Of a stretch of DNA of 30,188 bases, positions 6,890 through 14,694 are shown piece after piece. Position 1 is the first letter of the stretch. Each line of letters starts with the position of its first letter. This stretch comes from JARRNO01 sp037384885. Its GTDB lineage: Bacteria; Acidobacteriota; UBA4820; DSQY01. The stretch lies in the NCBI GenBank assembly GCA_037384885.1, contig JARRNO010000040.1, positions 1-30,188 of the forward strand, in the 5' to 3' direction. The translations under genes and the position numbers were made by a program. The notes under the pieces are model-generated. The model had not been told where the DNA came from and did no database searches. It saw only the letters and a program-made list of their open reading frames with translations.

Positions 6890-8788
6890 TGCATTCCCAG
6901 CCCCAATTGGAGATGCGATCGGGGAACAAGGAGCGGGTCCTGTTCATGGCGGGCGTCGGACTCTTCCTGGTTCTCTTTTGGACCGGGGGCGCTTTTCGCA
7001 CGGATCTCTTTGTCGGTTCCGGGAGCCGTGAGCCAAGTAAACAGAGGTTACAGGGTGTACAGGGCGTACCCAGTCCACACGGTTTACACGGTATACACGG
7101 TGTACGGGGGTTACAGAAATTACAGGGGATACTGAGTAAACTGCTTCTGTGGGATCACCGCGCCCTGGCCAGATACGCGCTTCGCCCCTACCTCATGCAT
7201 CCCTATCTCTTTCTTCTAATCTGCGCCGGGTTGGCCTTCGGGCCGCTGCTTTATGGCGCGAGCCGGAACGACTGGATGCATCGAAGGAGTGACATGGCCT
7301 GGGCCGCTCTCACCGGCCTGGTCCTGGCTTTCGCGGCGGCGCTGCCCTACTGGCTCGTTCCACCCAGTCTGCCCTTGTTTGACAGAACCTGGTGGCGGGC
7401 CACGCCGCTTGTGGCGGGTACCGCCCTGTTCTTGATCGTCGGCCTGCTCCGAGCCGCCGGACCGGGCATGAGGACTCGCGACATTCTGAGAAGACCCCAT
7501 GCCTATGACCTGATGGATCTCTCCGGGGCGGCGCGCCTGCCTGAATTGAAGCGAGCCGGGCTTCTGGTCCGGTCCTTTTCCTGGCCCGACCCGGCCGGCG
7601 GAAAGCTCAGGGAACGCCTCTGCATCGGCCGGCTCTACGATGATGGAAGGCCCACCGGGTACTTCGTGGCCCCTCACATCACCAAGCTTCAGCAGACGGT
7701 TGTGGTCGCGCCTACGGGATCCGGCAAGACCACCTCGCTCGCGCTCCCCTGGAGCCGGGAACTGCCAGCCCGGGGACAGTCGGTTTTCGTGCTGGACTTC
7801 AAGGGCGACATGGCTCATGCCATCGCGAACAGAACTTCGAGTACAGAGGGTTTTCCAATGTGGGTGTTCAACCCCCTGATTCCCAGCTCCGTGAAGTGGA
7901 ACCCCATGCGGGAGCCCGTTCCCGGAAGTGCTGAATTCCAGGAGAGCCAGGACGCCATCGCAGAAGCGCTCTTCGGGGAGGTCAACCACGGCGCCTACCA
8001 GTATTTCGATCTGCTGGATCTCCGGATCCTGAAGGCCGGAGTCCGGGCCCTGGGGCACCCGCATCGAAGCCGATCTGAAGGCTTCGACGGACAGCCGGAA
8101 GTACACCTTCACGGAAAGAATCCAGGGCGTGCGCAACAAGCTGGACGCCTTCGCGCATCCGGGCATTCAGCGGGTCACGGGCTCCGACGCCGAATTCAGG
8201 CTGTCGCGGCTGCTGGAGCAACCTTCCTGCCTGGTTTTCGCTGCGCCCATGCGCTTGGGGCTGGCCGGAGAGACCCTGGCGGCCATGGCGGTTCGTCTCA
8301 TCCAGCATCAGCTCCACCGCCGGTACGGCCACCGGGGCGGAAAACTCTTTCTGATCCTCGACGAATTCAGCAAGCTGGCCATGGACCACCGGCAGACGGA
8401 ACGCTTCATCAGCGTGTCGAGGTCGGCCGGCGCCGTTTCGGTCATCATCCTGCAGGATGTGGACCAGCTCCACGCTGCGACACGCTCGAGCATCTGGGGA
8501 AACTGCCAGGACCGCTACATTCTGCGCGGAGCCAGCGCGAGCACTTCAAAATGGCTCTCTCAGAGCCTCGGAGAGCGACGCATTTGGAGCCGCAGCGTGT
8601 CCTCATCCAGTACGAAAGGGAGAAAGCACGCCAGCGAAGGGGGCAGCCTCAGCGCCAGGGAAGATTTCGTTCCGGTGCTCAGGCCCCGGGAAATTACCCT
8701 GACCGGCGGGCTCGAACGGGGGGCCTGGCTGCAGCTCGGACGCTACAGCACCAAGCCCATTCTCGTCGACTTGACTCGGCCGCTGTAG
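6889..8788 (+). pseudogene. VirD4/TraD-type coupling protein, frameshifted
   Basis: Type IV coupling proteins are membrane ATPases that bring relaxase-DNA to a secretion channel. ATG 6889 has AGGAG (6876-6880) 8 nt upstream and overlaps the relaxase stop by 1 nt. The first frame encodes four membrane segments (about residues 15-31, 105-122, 135-157 and 170-190), then Walker A in APTGSGKTTS (~273-282) and VLDFKGD. Near 8053-8056 (a GGGG run) the coding frame shifts by +1. The second frame reads GTRIEADLK.. onward, carries Walker B (LFLILDEFSKLAM, ~8343-8381) and the SxSRSAGAVSVIILQDVDQL sensor region, and stops at 8786-8788. The first frame itself runs to 8796 but is nonsense after ~8056. The gene is either inactivated or carries a one-base sequencing error; the rest is well preserved. 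A 9-bp repeat array sits between membrane segments 1 and 2. Confidence 0.85.
7036..7143 (+). repeat. Twelve-unit 9-bp tandem repeat inside the coupling-protein gene
   Basis: Twelve consecutive in-frame nonamers with consensus roughly GGT-(G/T)TA-CA(C/G). Examples are GGTTTACAC (7081), GGTATACAC (7090) and GGGTTACAG (7108). They encode the tripeptide series SKQ-RLQ-GVQ-GVP-SPH-GLH and GIH-GVR-GLQ-KLQ-GIL-SKL. The first and last units are nearly the same (AGTAAACAG and AGTAAACTG). Middle codons are GTA, TTA and ATA, which are rare in the GC-rich sequence around. By hydropathy the encoded ~36 residues lie just after the first membrane segment, so they are probably in the periplasm. Confidence 0.9.
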
Positions 8789-8847
8789 GCGTGTAAACCA
8801 GAGTAAAGGAACCCATGACAAGCGGGCTTAAAATGAGAGGATCAACC

Positions 8848-10018
8848 ATGGCGAAAGAAAAGGAGAGGGGCTTAAAGCAGCTGCCCGACGGGCGGTGGCG
8901 TTGGAGTTTCAAAGATCCGGACGGAAACTACCACCGCCATATCGCCAGGACGAAAACTGAAGCCCGCGCCTACCTTGAAAAGGTCCATACCCAGATCCGC
9001 GAAGGCCGGTTCCTGGATCGAAGAATCGAAGAAAAGACAACATTCAAGCAGGCCGTGAACAAATTCCTGGAGTGGAGCAAGGCAACCAAGCGCCCGAGGA
9101 CTTTCGAAAACGACAGATGGGCAGCCGGTTTCTGGCTCGCCTCCCCCTATCTGGCTGGAAAGAGGCTCTCAAGAATATCGAACGCCGATGTCACTGCCTT
9201 CGTTCAATCGCTTCGAACCACGCGGAAGCGCCCCCACCAGGGAGGCATTCGAAGATTGCCTTCCGGCCGGTGGCAGGTTTCATGGTGCGAAGGCGGGCAC
9301 CAGCACCGTTTTAAGGCGAACTCGGAACAAGAGGCCAGGAAGATTCTAAAGGAGGCCATGGTTAGGCGCGCCGAACATGAAGAGCAAACAGACGACTTTC
9401 TCTCAAAACGCGCCGTAGNNNNNNNNNNNNNNNNNNNNNCGGGCATTTGTCGAGAAGGGCCTTCTCTACAAATGCCCGCCTTACCTCGGCAGGATCGTGC
9501 GCTTCGCCCTGCATACCGGCGCCAGAAAAGGCGAGATTCTCGGGGCAAAGTGGAGCCATGTGGACATTAGGAATGCAGTGCTGACGATTCCAGGCTCCCA
9601 AGCAAAGGGGAGGCGCGACCGCCACATTCATTTGAACGCCGTGGCGCTGGGGATTCTGAACGAACTTCCGAGACCTCTAAAGAAGAACGCCTACGTCTTT
9701 GGGCATGGCAAGGAAAAGGTGCCCGCCACGTTCGAACGCCATTGGCGACAGGCCCTTTCCGAGGCGCAACTCACGGATTTTCGCTTCCACGACTTGCGGC
9801 ATACGTACGCCAGCCGGCTGGTCATGGCAGGAATCGATCTGGCCGTGCTAAGAGAGCTTCTCGGGCACCGGGATTTCACGATGACCCTGCGCTACGCCCA
9901 CCTGCAACCCTCACGGTTAAAGGAGGCGGTGGCGATGCTCGAACCAAAGTTGCATAATAGTTGCACTTTTAAAAACGGCGAGGATACGCCTAGCAACCCG
10001 ACGTCATCAACTGCTTAA
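8848..10018 (+). CDS. int: Tyrosine recombinase / integrase, interrupted by a scaffold gap
   Basis: The recombinase integrates and excises the element at the tRNA. N-terminal half: an AP2-like arm-binding module (LKQLPDGRWRWSFKDPDG.., residues ~8-50), a core-binding domain (TTFKQAVNKFLEWSK.. to about residue 125), then a second AP2-like module (GIRRLPSGRWQVSW..). After the 21-N gap comes the catalytic domain, with Arg in ALHTGARKGEIL, His-x-x-Arg in FHDLRHTYAS, LLGHRDF, and the Tyr nucleophile in TLRYAHL. ATG 8848 has GAGAGGA 6 nt upstream; ATG 8815 with AAAGGA is also possible. The two halves are not in the same frame across exactly 21 N, but the N count is likely a placeholder. The stop is 15 bp from the tRNA-Pro 3' end, which fits the attachment site. 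Confidence 0.85.
9419..9439. other. Scaffold gap (21 N) inside the integrase gene
   Basis: Twenty-one undefined bases join two contigs. True length and content are unknown. The gap falls between the second AP2-like module and the catalytic domain. Confidence 0.98.
9440..9478. repeat. Near-perfect 39-nt fold-back palindrome at the gap edge
   Basis: The first bases after the gap form a hairpin with 19-bp arms, CGGGCATTTGTCGAGAAGG (9440-9458) and its reverse complement with one mismatch (9460-9478), around a single G. It starts exactly at the contig end. Both strands translate to a similar AFVEK-x-LL-x-KCP peptide. It is either an assembly/amplification fold-back or a real hairpin that stopped the assembler. 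Confidence 0.85.
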
Positions 10019-10033
10019 TTGTCAGTATGTTAG

Positions 10034-10110
<77 letters not shown>

Positions 10111-10118
10111 ACGGGAAA

Positions 10119-10148
10119 AGGATACTGAAAAGGACAGGGACATGGCAA
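10119..10148 (-). promoter_or_regulatory. Possible promoter of tRNA-Pro
   Basis: On the minus strand, TTGCCA (10148-10143) and TATCCT (10124-10119) are separated by 18 nt. The -10 box ends 8 nt before the mature tRNA 5' end. The boxes deviate from consensus, so this is a moderate call. Confidence 0.4.
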
Positions 10149-10368
10149 GCGTCCGGGAAAAAGTCAGGAAGCGAAAAGGTCAAGAAGGGAGCAGGTTAAA
10201 AAGAGCCGGCCCCTGCAACCGCTATCGCTTCGACCCCGCAGCCGTTTCGTGAGCGGGGTCCAGTCCCCACTGCCAAAAGGAAACACCGGCGGCAACCTCT
10301 CCGCTCTCCGGCCTCTTTACTTCCCCGCCGGGTGCAAAACAGCCGCGCCGCACAACGGGCCCGGCGCC

Positions 10369-10848
10369 TCATTTAAACCTGTCGTCCGAGACCTTTCGGA
10401 CGACCTCTCCCCTGTGGGCCTCGAGCCAGCCCAGACGAATCTCATCCGCCTCAACGAAATCCGGGACGTACGGCTTGAGGTCGAGAATCGGGGTCCCGTC
10501 GAGCATGTCCACGTTTTTCACGTAGACGGTGGGACCGTCGATTCGCGAAATCCCGAATACGGAGAAGCCGATGGGATTGGGGCGCCTTGGCGCGCGGGTG
10601 GCGAAGAGGCCCCGCGCCGCGCTGTCCAGGAACGGGACTACCGACAGCTCGAAGCCGCGGGCCTTGTGAAAGTGGCATAGTACGATCACGTGGGAAAAGC
10701 CGCTCAGGTCCTTCAGCCCTTCTTCATACTCGGGCAACACCTCGATCCGGCCCTCCACGCCTGAGGCCCCGGCCGGTTGAATGGGCATGCCGGCCGTATC
10801 GGTAAACGGGCTCCGGATGTATCCGATGGGATGATAAACAATTTCCAT
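10369..10848 (-). CDS. trmO: TrmO-type tRNA t6A37 N6-methyltransferase
   Basis: This 159-residue protein of the TsaA/YaeB/VirR family uses SAM to methylate t6A37 of tRNA-Thr(GGU), giving m6t6A. Family marks are the start YHPIGYIRSPF, then LSGFSHVIVLCHFHKARG (residues ~48-65), GLFATRAPRRPNPIGFSV (~80-97), VDMLDGTPILDLKPYVPDF (~112-130) and the end GWLEAHR. It is the short form without the C-terminal extension of E. coli TrmO. The ATG at 10848 has a GGAGGAA-like site upstream on the minus strand. The gene stands alone between tRNA-Pro and the divergent malic enzyme gene and is the first clearly chromosomal protein gene right of the element. The 258 bp between it and the tRNA hold no gene I can support. 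Confidence 0.92.
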   Translation of the reverse strand: MEIVYHPIGYIRSPFTDTAGMPIQPAGASGVEGRIEVLPEYEEGLKDLSGFSHVIVLCHFHKARGFELSVVPFLDSAARGLFATRAPRRPNPIGFSVFGISRIDGPTVYVKNVDMLDGTPILDLKPYVPDFVEADEIRLGWLEAHRGEVVRKVSDDRFK

Positions 10849-11124
10849 GCTCTTCCTCCCTTGGCGATACTATTCTCCAACCATGAGGGTCACCGTGCAA
10901 GCACTCCGGAGACCGCGGAGGCCGCAGGACGCGCCAGACGGCTCCGCACCGGATTTCGGCCTCATCTGCGCCCACAGTCTCAACGCTTCCCTGCGGACCA
11001 CCGGCCGCTCGGCGCAGCGGGCCCCCACTGGGCCAGATCCCCAAAGCCGCTGAAAAAGCATCCTCTTCATGGCATCGCTGCGGCCGCCGCATTAGAATGA
11101 TCTGCCTCTCGAGAGGTGGCGACG

Positions 11125-12852
11125 ATGAAAAGTTTTTCACTGAAGATCGATCCGCTGACCGGCGATGAATACTATGACGTCTACCTGCGGGGCGAGGCTC
11201 TGCTTTCCGATCCCTTCCTCAACAAGGGCTCCTGCTTCACCAAGGAAGAGCGGCGCGACCTGGGCCTGCTGGGGCTTGTTCCGTATGGCGTTTCGACCAT
11301 GGAAGAGCAGGTGGACCGCAGCCTCGAAAGCTACCACCGCAAACCGGATGACCTGGAGCGCTACCTCTTCCTCTTGGGGTTGCTGAACCGGAACGAGACT
11401 CTTTTCTACAAGCTCCTCCTGGACAACCTTGAAGAGATGGTCCCTATCGTCTATACGCCCACGGTGGCCCAGGCTTGCCTCAGGTTGAGCCACATCATGC
11501 GGCGCCCGAGAGGCGTCTACATCCATCCCGAAAACATTTCAAATATCGACGAGATTTTCCGAAACATCGCGCTGCCGGGCGTTCAGCTGCTGGTCGCCAC
11601 AGACGGCGAACGGATTCTCGGACTGGGGGACCTCGGCGCCGACGGCATGGGCATTCCCGTGGGCAAGGTAAGCCTCTACGTGGCGGCCGGAGGTCTTCAT
11701 CCGGGCTGCTGCCTGCCCGTCTGCCTCGATGTGGGCACCAACAATGAGGACCTCCTGGCCGATCCGCTCTACATGGGCTACCGCAAGCCCAGACTGGAGG
11801 GGCGGGGCTACGACGATTTCATGGAACGGTTCGTGCTCGGCCTGAGGCGCAATTTCCCTGACGTCTTGCTGCAGTGGGAGGATTTCGCCAAGTCCAAGGC
11901 CTTCACGCTCCTCGGCCGCTACCGGGAACGAATCCTGTCCTTCAACGACGACATACAGGGCACCGGCGCCACCGCGGCGGCGGCCCTCATCACCGCCATG
12001 CGCATCAAAAGCAGCAGGTTTTCCGACCAGCGCTTCGTGATCGTGGGCATGGGCCAGGCGGGCGTTGGCACAGCCCAAAACATTCGAGCCGCGCTGCGCG
12101 CCGAGGGCATGACGGACGGCGAGGCGAAAACGCGCATCTTTGCCGTGGACCGGGCCGGGCTCCTGCTGGAGGATGATCCCGCGCTGGAAGCCCCCCAGAA
12201 ACCCTTCGCCCAACCTCGCGCCGCCGTCGACGGCTGGGATTTGGAATCTCCCTCGGCCGTTTCGCTCAGAGACGTGGTTCGAAACACGCGGGCCACGGTT
12301 CTCATCGGCGTGACAGCAAAGGCCGGGCTCTTCGATACGCAGCTTCTTTCCCTCATGGCGTCGCATACAGACCGGCCGGTTATCCTGGCTCTGTCCAACC
12401 CCACCGACCGCTGCGAATGCACGCCCGGCCAAGTCATGAAGGCCACGAAGGGAAAAGGGTTGATCGCCACGGGCAGCCCATTTTCTCCTCTGAGGTCCGG
12501 CGGACGGGAAGTCCGATTTTCTCAGTGCAACAACCTGTTCATGTTCCCCGGCGTCGGCCTCGGCGCCCTGGTGTCTAAGGCGTCGCGTATCACGGACACC
12601 ATGTTCACCGCCGCGAGCCGCGCCCTGAGCGGGCTTGTCACGCCCGTCCAGGAAAAAGCGGGACTGCTTCTGCCGGACATGAAGGACATCCGGAAAGCCT
12701 CACACGTGGTGGCTTCTGCAGTGGCGAGGGTCGCCAGGGACGAGGGAATCGGACGCGTCCTGGATGATGACGAAATCGAAGCGTCCATCCGCAAGGCCCA
12801 GTGGGATCCGCACTTCTATTCCTACCGGGCCGGACGCAATCGGGACCGATAG
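11125..12852 (+). CDS. maeA: NAD-dependent malic enzyme (large form)
   Basis: This enzyme oxidatively decarboxylates L-malate to pyruvate with NAD(P), linking the TCA/C4 acids to pyruvate. The 575-residue length is that of the ScfA/MaeA-type enzyme. Visible motifs are MVPIVYTPTVAQAC (catalytic Tyr region), ATDGERILGLGDLGADGMGIPVGK-type substrate region, SFNDDIQGTGA (metal binding), FVIVGMGQAGVGTA (Rossmann Gly-rich loop) and LALSNPTDRCECTP. The ATG at 11125 is preferred over GTG 11116 because GAGAGG (11111-11116) lies 8 nt upstream of it and overlaps the GTG. The ribosome site is half of a 12-bp palindrome (CCTCTC/GAGAGG, 11105-11116). A weak TAGAAT (11093-11098) may be the -10 box. NAD rather than NADP preference is assumed from the family. 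Confidence 0.93.
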   Translation: MKSFSLKIDPLTGDEYYDVYLRGEALLSDPFLNKGSCFTKEERRDLGLLGLVPYGVSTMEEQVDRSLESYHRKPDDLERYLFLLGLLNRNETLFYKLLLDNLEEMVPIVYTPTVAQACLRLSHIMRRPRGVYIHPENISNIDEIFRNIALPGVQLLVATDGERILGLGDLGADGMGIPVGKVSLYVAAGGLHPGCCLPVCLDVGTNNEDLLADPLYMGYRKPRLEGRGYDDFMERFVLGLRRNFPDVLLQWEDFAKSKAFTLLGRYRERILSFNDDIQGTGATAAAALITAMRIKSSRFSDQRFVIVGMGQAGVGTAQNIRAALRAEGMTDGEAKTRIFAVDRAGLLLEDDPALEAPQKPFAQPRAAVDGWDLESPSAVSLRDVVRNTRATVLIGVTAKAGLFDTQLLSLMASHTDRPVILALSNPTDRCECTPGQVMKATKGKGLIATGSPFSPLRSGGREVRFSQCNNLFMFPGVGLGALVSKASRITDTMFTAASRALSGLVTPVQEKAGLLLPDMKDIRKASHVVASAVARVARDEGIGRVLDDDEIEASIRKAQWDPHFYSYRAGRNRDR

Positions 12853-12871
12853 CCGCCGGCCGCCGCCTGTT

Positions 12872-13388
12872 TCAGTGGCCCCGGCCCTCAGCGGTCCACC
12901 GAATGGTGTTCTCTCCCGTGTCTTTGTCGATGGAAACCGCCGCAAGGTAATGGCTCAGGAAATCGGACCTCGGATAGCTCTCGTCCATCCGCCGCTCCTG
13001 CGCCTCGCGGGAGTCGTAAATGAAGACGAAGGCCCGCCTGATGCTCTCGTCCGCCAGATAGGAACGACCCAGCTCCTGCGCGAGGGCCAAAACCTGATCT
13101 TTCGTCGCAGTGTCGTCTACGAGAATTTCAACGCTGAGGACCGGACCCACGATCTGCTCACGAAGGATATCGTATGGAATGACCTTCGACCGCGACACCG
13201 GCAGCGCCTTGTCGAGGCTGGTGTAGGAGGGAGCGGGGGGTGTCTCGTAGGTCTCGGGAACGAGAAAGACGAGGGCGGCCATCACGACGATGAGCACGAG
13301 GTTCACCAGTGCCGGTTCCGCAGTGGGGGCACCGGGACTGCCCCGGTTCCATGTAACGGCCGCACGTGTAGCACTTCTGCGCCACCAT
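12872..13388 (-). pseudogene. Zinc-ribbon, single-pass membrane protein, frameshifted
   Basis: On the minus strand, ATG 13388 (preceded by AAAGGGAGGGG) opens a frame with a four-Cys zinc ribbon (CYTCG and CPHCG, about residues 6-25). At about 13306-13318 the coding frame shifts. The other frame then gives a membrane segment (LVNLVLIVVMAALVFLV) and a ~115-residue exported domain ending at 12872. That domain has AFVFIYDSREAQERR, DFLSHYLAAVSIDKDTGENTIRW and a conserved-looking EILVDD segment. The zinc-ribbon frame alone runs on as Arg-rich nonsense, and the membrane frame alone begins with Arg-rich nonsense, which is why I join them. One extra G in ACCGGCACTG would explain it. Function unknown. 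The gene converges on the malic enzyme gene with 19 bp between. Confidence 0.65.
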
Positions 13389-13825
13389 CTCGTCCCCTCC
13401 CTTTCCCGGCGAACGGATCCTGTACTTTTGCGGCCGGGGGGACGATCGCCCCTGGTGTCCCACAGGCCGTTCAACCCGCCGGAGACCGCATCGAGCTTGA
13501 CACGGCATTTCCCGGCGGGCGCGGCTCCGGCGGTGATGCAGCCGGATCAACATCCCCATGCCGGAGCGACACCAAAAAGCCCTTCAGCACGTCCAGGCAT
13601 CCTCAGGGGATTGCACAGCCAATGCCGTTTCCGGCTTGAGGCATATCGGCCTCGCAACGCGCCGCAAGCCGTCTGTCCGGCTCCAAGCCTTCCCGCTTAC
13701 GGCCTTCATTTGATTCGAACCCGTCTGCCGGGCCATCCCCCCATGATCGCGGCTCCGGCCGCATGAATTCCTTGATTTTAATGTGGCGCCCCTGAGGTGA
13801 GATGGCAAGTTGCTGGCGCCTGGTC
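13389..13825. other. Intergenic region without a supported gene
   Basis: These 437 bp lie upstream of the zinc-ribbon gene and downstream of the YkvA-like gene, both on the minus strand. Open frames here are short and have Arg/Pro/Ser-rich shadow composition. A small inverted repeat, GAGGC-5 nt-(G)GCCTC, lies near 13637. I see no convincing promoter, terminator or RNA. Confidence 0.4.
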
Positions 13826-14221
13826 TCAATCCGGGTTTTCCAGTTTCCACTGGCCGTATTTTCTCAGTTCGCGCTCCACGAGGTACAGGCATGCGGCAAG
13901 TACCGCCGCATCATCCACGGCCCCGAAAAAGGGGATGAAATCGGGAATCAGGTCCAGCGGATCCAGGATATAGAGAAGCGTGAATACGATCGCTGCGAGC
14001 GCCCAGTACGGAACTTCCCGGTAGCGCCCGTGCCAATAGTCCTTCACCATATTCACGAGGAGATGCGCGTCCTCGAAGAACCGGCCCATCGGCCCGCTTT
14101 TGCCGATGCGCTTGAGGATGCGGTCGGATTTTTCCACCGCCCGGGCGATGTCCTTTTCTTCGATCTTTTCAGCGCCCTTTCGAACGAATTCCGGGTCGAT
14201 CTTTCGCGGGGTCTTGGCCAA
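13826..14221 (-). CDS. YkvA/DUF1232-family membrane protein
   Basis: This 131-residue protein has the DUF1232 hallmark YILDPLDLIPDFIPFFGAVDDAAVL (residues ~83-107), preceded by a hydrophobic helix (PYWALAAIVFTLLYIL). The N-terminal ~60 residues are charged and helical. Family members are small membrane proteins of unknown role. It is the last gene of a minus-strand group of three (15566 down to 13826), 20 bp after the preceding gene, so it is probably co-transcribed with it. The next gene downstream on this strand begins at 13388. Confidence 0.88.
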   Translation of the reverse strand: MAKTPRKIDPEFVRKGAEKIEEKDIARAVEKSDRILKRIGKSGPMGRFFEDAHLLVNMVKDYWHGRYREVPYWALAAIVFTLLYILDPLDLIPDFIPFFGAVDDAAVLAACLYLVERELRKYGQWKLENPD

Positions 14222-14241
14222 TGAAGTCGCCTCCTGTCGTA

Positions 14242-14694
14242 TCAGTGGGCCGACGCAAGATGAATCAAGTGCAGTAGAACGATAAAGATGGGAATGGCGC
14301 CCGCCACCACGACGCAGAAGAGCCAGACATCCCGCCCCGGCTTCGTTGCCGCCCGCCCTCGAAGGGCAAGGTAGAGGGGGAAAAACACGGGAAGAAGCGC
14401 TTCAACGCCCAGCGCCCAGCCGGCGGGGGGGAAACGGCCCAGCTTGCCGCGGCCCTCGGCCGCACCCATCCCGCAAGACCACGAATCCACGAATACAGCC
14501 AGGCCCGCGATCACCAGAAGAAGTCCGCCGAGCATGTAAATCCCGATAGAAACCGCTCCGAAAACCGAGAGCTGAACCCACAGGTTTCTTCCGTCTCGCG
14601 CGACGATGCCTTCTCCCCTCTCGGCGTCTCCGGCCGGCTTTCCGCGAGCAGAGGGCCTTTTCACCGGGCCGCCGCTTCGGGCCGCCGCCCTCAT
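14242..14694 (-). CDS. Small hypothetical membrane protein with three hydrophobic segments
   Basis: This 150-residue product has a basic, Gly/Ala/Pro-rich N-terminal ~35 residues. Hydrophobic segments follow at about residues 42-70 (long, perhaps two helices: LSVFGAVSIGIYMLGGLLLVIAGLAVFV), ~95-112 (GVEALLPVFFPLYLAL) and ~123-145 (WLFCVVVAGAIPIFIVLLHLIHL). I do not recognise a family. ATG 14694 is preferred because it overlaps the upstream gene's stop by 4 bp (ATGA), implying translational coupling; a longer frame from 14742 lacks that support. It lies between the exported helical protein and the YkvA-like gene. Confidence 0.65.
   Translation of the reverse strand: MRAAARSGGPVKRPSARGKPAGDAERGEGIVARDGRNLWVQLSVFGAVSIGIYMLGGLLLVIAGLAVFVDSWSCGMGAAEGRGKLGRFPPAGWALGVEALLPVFFPLYLALRGRAATKPGRDVWLFCVVVAGAIPIFIVLLHLIHLASAH

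Noticed and set aside
7036..7143. CRISPR-like array
   Set aside because: Units are 9 bp, contiguous, in frame and without spacers; no cas genes are present.
7400..7420. TGTGGCGG octamers at ~7410 and ~5893 as further origin iterons
   Set aside because: They are single copies inside coding sequence with no neighbouring repeats, as expected by chance in GC-rich DNA.
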